Source: an uncultured Blautia sp.
Lineage (GTDB): Bacteria > Bacillota > Clostridia > Lachnospirales > Lachnospiraceae
Direction: 5' to 3'
DNA: 11,165 nucleotides
Assembly (NCBI GenBank): GCA_900547615.1
Contig: URHH01000081.1
Span: 1 to 11,165 of the forward strand
In this document: piece after piece, positions 7,951 to 11,165 of the stretch
Position numbering within the stretch: the stretch's first letter is position 1
How the letters are laid out: every line of letters begins with the position of its first letter
Notes under the pieces: generated by a model
What the model was told of the DNA's origin: nothing
Databases searched by the model: none
Seen by the model: the letters and a program-made list of their open reading frames with translations, nothing else
Made by a program: the position numbers and the translations under genes

Positions 7951-7966
7951 CCGGAAATTATTCCGG
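7951..7966 (-). repeat. Short hairpin abutting the amidohydrolase ribosome binding site
   Basis: CCGGAA and TTCCGG form a six-base inverted repeat around a four-base spacer in the operon leader. On the minus-strand RNA the downstream arm runs directly into the GGAGGG Shine-Dalgarno sequence of the first gene, its last two G residues being shared with it. It could moderate initiation or be an operator, or be coincidental. The leader from promoter to start codon is only about 45 bases, too short for most riboswitches. Confidence 0.35.
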
Positions 7967-7991
7967 GTATTTTAGTCAGGTATCCTGCTTT

Positions 7992-8019
7992 ATAATAGCA
8001 TAAAAGCGTGATTTTGCAA
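7992..8019 (-). promoter_or_regulatory. Sigma-A-type promoter of the amidohydrolase-pot-ptsI-DUF362 operon
   Basis: Read on the minus strand, TTGCAA (8019-8014) is followed after 16 bases by TATTAT (7997-7992), preceded by TG at the extended -10 position. The predicted start lies near 7985, giving a leader of about 45 bases before the ATG at 7941. It faces away from the tRNA promoter, so the two are divergent. Confidence 0.65.
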
Positions 8020-8035
8020 ATATTATTTTTTTATG

Positions 8036-8064
8036 CTTGCAATTTTTCAAAAATACGCTATAAT
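8036..8064 (+). promoter_or_regulatory. Promoter of the tRNA-Thr gene
   Basis: A perfect -10 box TATAAT (8059-8064) lies 16 bases after TTGCAA (8037-8042); shifting the -35 box to CTTGCA gives 17. The predicted start is near 8071, about 14 bases before the mature tRNA 5' end. The flanking DNA is A/T-rich, as expected for a strong stable-RNA promoter. Confidence 0.75.
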
Positions 8065-8070
8065 ATTACT

Positions 8071-8083
8071 TGTGTCCGACACA
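8071..8083. repeat. Odd-length palindrome in the tRNA leader
   Basis: TGTGTC, one C, then GACACA form a perfect 6+1+6 palindrome between the tRNA -10 box and the mature 5' end, at about the predicted transcription start. A one-base loop cannot form an RNA hairpin without opening inner pairs, so any role would more likely be as a DNA operator. No binding protein is suggested by the window. Confidence 0.3.
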
Positions 8084-8084
8084 G

Positions 8085-8157
8085 GCTGGAATAGCTCAGT
8101 CGGTAGAGCACTTCACTCGTAATGAAGGGGTCGAGGGTTCAAGTCCCTTTTCCAGCT
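8085..8157 (+). tRNA. tRNA-Thr (anticodon CGT)
   Basis: The 73-base sequence folds into a complete cloverleaf. The acceptor stem is GCTGGAA with TTCCAGC, all seven pairs intact. The D arm is GCTC/GAGC with an AGTCGGTA loop. The anticodon stem CTTCA/TGAAG carries loop CTCGTAA, placing CGT at positions 34-36, which reads the threonine codon ACG. The variable loop has five bases, and the T arm is GAGGG/CCCTT around TTCAAGT with one G-U pair. The discriminator base is T and no CCA is encoded, so the CCA-adding enzyme must supply the end. It is a lone tRNA, not part of a cluster. Confidence 0.97.
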
Positions 8158-8164
8158 TTTCTAT

Positions 8165-8196
8165 AAAAAAAGACGCTGTTTCCAGCGTCTTTTTTT
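8165..8196 (+). terminator. Bidirectional intrinsic terminator between the tRNA and DUF4179 genes
   Basis: A perfect eight-base stem AGACGCTG (8171-8178) / CAGCGTCT (8183-8190) encloses a TTTC loop. It is flanked by six A residues on the left and six T residues on the right, giving a U-tract in either direction. It ends the tRNA transcript eight bases after the tRNA and lies ten bases past the stop of the convergent DUF4179 gene, so it probably serves both. Confidence 0.9.
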
Positions 8197-8205
8197 CAAT
8201 CCCCT

Positions 8206-9741
8206 CTATTTTTCTGTATCTCCAAGCTGTATGGTCTTATGATATTTTGCATTTGCTGCAAGAAGTGTGCTCCACTTTTCTTCCTCCGGTTTATTCTCAT
8301 TGTTATTGTATCGTTCCGGTCCTTTCAGCTCGTCCATATACTGCACATAATCCAGAATATAAACGTCGATCGTGGACACATCTCTGTCCTGAATAGCATA
8401 ACGGTCTGTTCTGCCATCAGAAGTAATATATGGAAGCTTGTTTCCATTTGCGTCAAGGGCTACCATGAAGCAGTCAGAATTGGAACCTTCCTCATAAAGC
8501 GTTTCCACTGAAATTTCATACGGTGTCTTTGTCACAGATTTCAGCCCGATTCCGTTTTCATTTGTCTCGTTAATTTCTATTACCTCTGTCTCACTGTCAT
8601 CAATAGTAACCGGAATATCAAATTCCCATCCTCCCTCATACCAGAAATTCATATGCTCATTTGGATATTCATGATATTCCTGCGGTTCCTGTGACATTAC
8701 TTTCTGCCATTCTTCATCTGACATAGCCGCAAGCTCTTCTCCTGTGTATCCGCTGTCCCAGTATTCCGGCTCTGCCTTGTCTCCAATGATTTTTTCGATG
8801 TTTAAGTGAAGCGTAAAGCTTTCCGGAACAGGAATCTCTTTTCTTTCACTTTCCAGGCTTCCTGCACGCGCCATTACTTTATCATTAAATTCTTCAAGAA
8901 GCGCGTATCCCTCGTCTGTCTCGTCATTTAAGTCATCCATCGAAACTCCCATTTCGTCCAGCACACCCTGTACCATCTCGTCGTATTTTTTCATATACTG
9001 AGAGTCGTCTATCATATCATTTTTAAGGTCAATACGGAGAATGCAGACATATGTATTTTCGTCCAGATATTCTCCTTCCAGCTGTGTGGAATTCACTCCT
9101 TTTAAAATCTCCGGATATTCATATCCCTCAGGCAGTTCCTTTAAAAAGTCATAATCCCTTGTATAATTCATAGATAATACAGGCATCTCCCCGTTTTCTC
9201 CCTCGGACATCATCGTATCCGGGAACGGTTCTTCACTTTTTGCTTCCATTGTGAGATAGATTGTCTGGCTGTCTGCGTATACCTCAGAAAAACGGATCGT
9301 CAGACCATCGTTTGTTTTTGTATAAGCGCCGTCTGCAGTTCCCGGTTCTTTTGCATCTACTGTTTCGCTGACTTCCTGTGTCTCTTCTTTTGTTGTCTCC
9401 GGCTCTGCCAGCGTCTCTGCTTTATCTGCAAAATTACCGAAAAAGCTTACTTTATCCTGCAGCTCTGCAAAAATCCCTCCTACAACAGGAAGCTCCCTTG
9501 CCATAACGGGATTTGCGGCACATACTACAAAGCCTACCGCAAGAACTGCCGCCGTACTTCCTGCTGCTTTTGCTGCTATGGACATCCATCTGTATGGATT
9601 TTTCTCTTTTTTCTCCTGATGAACCTCATTGTTTTTAATCATGCAATATGCCTCCTGTGCTTTATTTTTTACAGCCTCCGGAATTTCCACTTCTTTTTTT
9701 AATTCTCTCCGGATTTCTTTTTCTCTGTCATCTAATCTCAT
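8206..9741 (-). CDS. DUF4179 membrane protein, probable anti-sigma factor for the adjacent ECF sigma factor
   Basis: The 511-residue protein has a charged cytoplasmic N-terminus (1-52), one hydrophobic segment at about 54-77 and a long acidic extracytoplasmic part. The sequence just after the membrane segment, NPVMARELPVVGGIFAELQD (77-96), is characteristic of DUF4179, a family commonly encoded beside ECF sigma factors in Firmicutes. A linker rich in Glu, Thr and Pro follows (about 110-135). The C-terminal part, with KSVTKTPYEISVETLY near residue 400, resembles DUF5643. The N-terminal helix region would hold the sigma factor at the membrane, and the outer part would sense an envelope signal; both roles are inferred from family and context. 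The start overlaps the sigma factor stop as ATGA, with a GGAGG site, so production of the two proteins is coupled. The signal sensed is unknown. Confidence 0.85.
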   Translation of the reverse strand: MRLDDREKEIRRELKKEVEIPEAVKNKAQEAYCMIKNNEVHQEKKEKNPYRWMSIAAKAAGSTAAVLAVGFVVCAANPVMARELPVVGGIFAELQDKVSFFGNFADKAETLAEPETTKEETQEVSETVDAKEPGTADGAYTKTNDGLTIRFSEVYADSQTIYLTMEAKSEEPFPDTMMSEGENGEMPVLSMNYTRDYDFLKELPEGYEYPEILKGVNSTQLEGEYLDENTYVCILRIDLKNDMIDDSQYMKKYDEMVQGVLDEMGVSMDDLNDETDEGYALLEEFNDKVMARAGSLESERKEIPVPESFTLHLNIEKIIGDKAEPEYWDSGYTGEELAAMSDEEWQKVMSQEPQEYHEYPNEHMNFWYEGGWEFDIPVTIDDSETEVIEINETNENGIGLKSVTKTPYEISVETLYEEGSNSDCFMVALDANGNKLPYITSDGRTDRYAIQDRDVSTIDVYILDYVQYMDELKGPERYNNNENKPEEEKWSTLLAANAKYHKTIQLGDTEK

Positions 9742-10307
9742 TTCTGCCTCCTGCTTCCTGCACCTGCCGCTGCTTTTGCAAAAGCCGGCTCTGCATAAGA
9801 TTCTTTTACCTTGTACTGATACTGCTCCGCAACCTTTTGTCTTCCCCTGGCAAGCCTCGTCTTTACCGTTCCCTCTTTCATGTTCAGGATTTCCCCAATT
9901 TCTCTTGTGTTAAACCCTTCCATATAATATAGAAGGAGAACAGTTCTGTACTTTTCGTCCAGCGGTGCAAGTACGTGATTCCACTCCACCATCTCAAAAT
10001 CTTCTTCATACACCGGTGTTTCCGGCAAACTGTCCGTATACAGCATAAGACTCTTCGTCTGAAGTATATCTTTACATTTATTTATCAGGATACGGATCAG
10101 CCACGTTTTAAAATAACGATTTTGTTCCAGCGTTCCTATTTTCTGGAAACAGGATAAAATTGTTTCCTGTATTGCATCTGCAGCATCTTCATCATTTTTC
10201 AGATAGGCTCTGGCAACTTTATACATGCTCTGCATCTGAAGGTCCATCAGACGGCAGAACGCGTCTTTATCGCCTTTTTTTGCCTTTCGTATTAATAACT
10301 CTGTCAT
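9738..10307 (-). CDS. ECF-type RNA polymerase sigma factor
   Basis: The 189-residue group IV sigma factor has region 2 at about residues 16-80, with DAADAIQETILSCFQKI (41-57) and RYFKTWLIRILINKCKD (64-80) as the core-binding and -10 recognition parts. Region 4 runs from about 108 to 161, with LDEKYRTVLLLYYMEGFNTREI and the helix-turn-helix ILNMKEGTVKTRLARGRQKV that contacts the -35 element. It resembles SigV-like clostridial ECF factors. The start has an AAGGGAG site seven bases upstream. After the normal family end the protein carries a tail, PAFAKAAAGAGSRRQK (174-189), encoded by a palindromic element and unlikely to belong to the ancestral fold. It is paired with the downstream DUF4179 gene and preceded by an ECF-type promoter, so it probably activates its own operon. 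Its wider regulon cannot be seen here. Confidence 0.93.
   Translation of the reverse strand: MTELLIRKAKKGDKDAFCRLMDLQMQSMYKVARAYLKNDEDAADAIQETILSCFQKIGTLEQNRYFKTWLIRILINKCKDILQTKSLMLYTDSLPETPVYEEDFEMVEWNHVLAPLDEKYRTVLLLYYMEGFNTREIGEILNMKEGTVKTRLARGRQKVAEQYQYKVKESYAEPAFAKAAAGAGSRRQK
9766..9789. repeat. Imperfect palindrome at the 3' end of the sigma factor gene
   Basis: A perfect 14-base palindrome GCTTTTGCAAAAGC (9772-9785) is flanked by GCCG (9766-9769) and CGGC (9786-9789), which pair if the two bases CT at 9770-9771 bulge out. It encodes the low-complexity tail PAFAKAAA of the sigma factor. Its shape suggests a dispersed short palindromic repeat; no second copy occurs in the window, so this remains an inference. 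Confidence 0.5.
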
Positions 10308-10362
10308 AGGGTACTCCCTTCTGTCCGACCGGTCTAAAGCTTGTTATCTGCGCTTCTAACTA

Positions 10363-10392
10363 TTAGACACTGCAGATCCCAAAATGGTTTCA
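10363..10392 (-). promoter_or_regulatory. ECF-type promoter, probable autoregulatory site
   Basis: On the minus strand, TGAAAC (10392-10387) followed by CATTTT matches the -35 element common to many ECF sigma factors. After 16 bases comes GTGTCTAA (10370-10363), whose GTC core resembles the CGTC-type -10 of SigM/SigV-like promoters. The start would fall near 10356, about 50 bases before the sigma factor ATG. This fits autoactivation by the encoded sigma factor, though binding is not shown here. Confidence 0.65.
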
Positions 10393-10416
10393 TTTTATTT
10401 TAACATTTTATTTTAA
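10391..10416. repeat. Perfect tandem duplication of a 13-base A/T-rich unit
   Basis: CATTTTATTTTAA occurs twice without interruption (10391-10403 and 10404-10416), followed by more A residues. Read on the minus strand it lies immediately upstream of the ECF -35 box, and its last two bases are the TG of TGAAAC. The position and A/T content fit an UP-element for the polymerase alpha subunit. Confidence 0.6.
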
Positions 10417-10434
10417 AAAAATCTCCATGACGCA

Positions 10435-10474
10435 AAAATCCGGTATATCAGACATCATCTGCCTGGTATACCGG
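10435..10474 (-). terminator. Probable terminator of the aldo/keto reductase gene
   Basis: CCGGTATATCAG (10440-10451) and CTGGTATACCGG (10463-10474) form a 12-position stem with one mismatch or wobble and an 11-base loop. On the minus strand the stem is followed by ATTTTTGCG, a short U-rich tract, and it lies about 60 bases past the reductase stop codon. The U-tract is modest, so termination may be incomplete. Confidence 0.6.
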
Positions 10475-10535
10475 AACAAATCCGTTTCCCTGTATTTTAT
10501 AATCGGTTCTGTTTCCTTATTCTTTCACCGGATAT

Positions 10536-11165
10536 TTATTCTCCAAATTTTGAAGCGGCATTTTCAAGCATTTTTCGAATAGGAAGATGGTAAGGACATC
10601 TTGTCTCGCATTCCCCGCATTTAACACAGGCGGAAGCTTTTACAGGAAGGGTGCTGTACCGCTCTCTTGCCCAGTCTCCCAGATCGTATCTTTCCAGGTA
10701 TCCGGCAAAGAGAAATACGCTTGGGATATTAATACCAACTGTGCACGGCGCACAGTAATTGCAGCGGCGGCAGAAATTTGTTCCAAGCGCCTTCCTTATC
10801 TTGTGCATTTCCTCCTGCTCCTCACTGCTTAACGGAGAAGTATCACAGCAGGCGCGTAAGTTTTCTTCCAGCTCCCGCTCCTCTGCCATTCCCGGTATCA
10901 CCACTGTCACATTGGGATTGGCGCATACATAACGAAGGGCAAGCCCTGCATTTTCGATGGCTCCTCCTGCAAGAGGTTTCATATCAATAAATCCGATATT
11001 TTTTTCTTTGCATCTGGAGATCAGATCCTCCCCCTGGCTTTCTACAATGTTATACGGGAACATGATAGTTTCCACCCAGTCAAGGGAAAGAGCGCGCTCA
11101 AATACGGCTGTAGAATGTGCTGTCAGACCGATGTGTCCGATTTTTCCCGCCTCTTTTGCCTCCAT
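10536..11165 (-). CDS. Aldo/keto reductase with C-terminal 4Fe-4S ferredoxin domain (partial, 5' end beyond window)
   Basis: These 209 residues are the C-terminal part of a larger protein. The first half matches the second half of the aldo/keto reductase barrel: KIGHIGLTAHS (8-18), IMFPYNIVE (34-42), IGFIDMKPLAGGAI (57-70) and VTVVIPGMAEERELEEN (about 86-102). A ferredoxin-type domain follows, with CRRCNYCAPC (CxxCxxCxxC, about residues 132-141) and CVKCGECETRCP (CxxCxxCxxxCP, about 180-191). This arrangement is common in clostridial 'aldo/keto reductase with 4Fe-4S domain' proteins, whose substrates are mostly unknown. The Met at the window edge is almost certainly internal, because the barrel's first strands and catalytic Tyr/Lys/Asp residues must lie upstream. 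No ribosome binding site can be examined. It appears to be a separate transcription unit from the sigma factor operon. Confidence 0.9.
   Translation of the reverse strand: MEAKEAGKIGHIGLTAHSTAVFERALSLDWVETIMFPYNIVESQGEDLISRCKEKNIGFIDMKPLAGGAIENAGLALRYVCANPNVTVVIPGMAEERELEENLRACCDTSPLSSEEQEEMHKIRKALGTNFCRRCNYCAPCTVGINIPSVFLFAGYLERYDLGDWARERYSTLPVKASACVKCGECETRCPYHLPIRKMLENAASKFGE

Noticed and set aside
7942..8035. Riboswitch or T-box upstream of the amidohydrolase operon
   Set aside because: The predicted leader is about 45 bases with one small hairpin and no terminator or T-box motif; too short for known classes.
8070..8396. 108-residue plus-strand open frame starting at the tRNA
   Set aside because: It reads through the tRNA and a strong terminator and continues antisense to the DUF4179 gene; it is not a protein gene.
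1..11165. CRISPR array, insertion sequence, prophage or integrative element next to the tRNA
   Set aside because: No spaced repeats, transposase or integrase gene, or duplicated tRNA 3' end were seen.

Overview
The window looks like a chromosomal segment from a low-to-mid GC anaerobic Firmicute, most likely a gut Lachnospiraceae-type clostridium. The signs are strong AGGAGG-type ribosome binding sites, ATGA-overlapped operons, an ECF sigma/DUF4179 pair, ferredoxin-fused DUF362 and aldo/keto reductase proteins, and a tRNA gene without encoded CCA. The species cannot be named from the sequence. All protein genes lie on the minus strand; only the tRNA is on the plus strand.

Region A (about 75-8019, minus strand) is one tightly packed seven-gene operon. 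It reads, in transcription order, M20 amidohydrolase, potA, potB, potC, potD, enzyme I of the PTS (ptsI-like) and a DUF362/ferredoxin protein. Four junctions overlap (three ATGA, one 11-base) and the other two gaps are 11 and 31 bases. A sigma-A-like promoter sits at 7992-8019. The ABC transporter has the architecture of the polyamine family. By eye, however, the binding protein lacks all four acidic residues that hold the polyamine in E. coli PotD, so the cargo is probably something else, perhaps an amide split by the M20 enzyme after import. An enzyme I without HPr or EII neighbours, followed by a translationally coupled Fe-S protein, is an unusual end to such an operon. This is the best candidate here for an under-described system.

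Region B (8036-8196, plus strand) is a single tRNA-Thr(CGT) gene with its own promoter and a strong terminator. The terminator is symmetrical and also sits at the 3' end of the convergent region C operon.

Region C (8206-10392, minus strand) is an ECF sigma factor and a membrane DUF4179 protein, its probable anti-sigma factor, joined by an ATGA overlap. Upstream lies an ECF-type promoter (TGAAAC, 16-17 bases, GTC-containing -10), which suggests autoregulation. The sigma factor's last residues are encoded by a palindromic element that looks like an inserted short repeat.

Region D (10435-11165, minus strand) is the 3' part of an aldo/keto reductase with a C-terminal two-cluster ferredoxin domain, followed by a terminator-like hairpin. 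The gene continues beyond the right edge. Bases 1-74 hold no gene or signal I can support.
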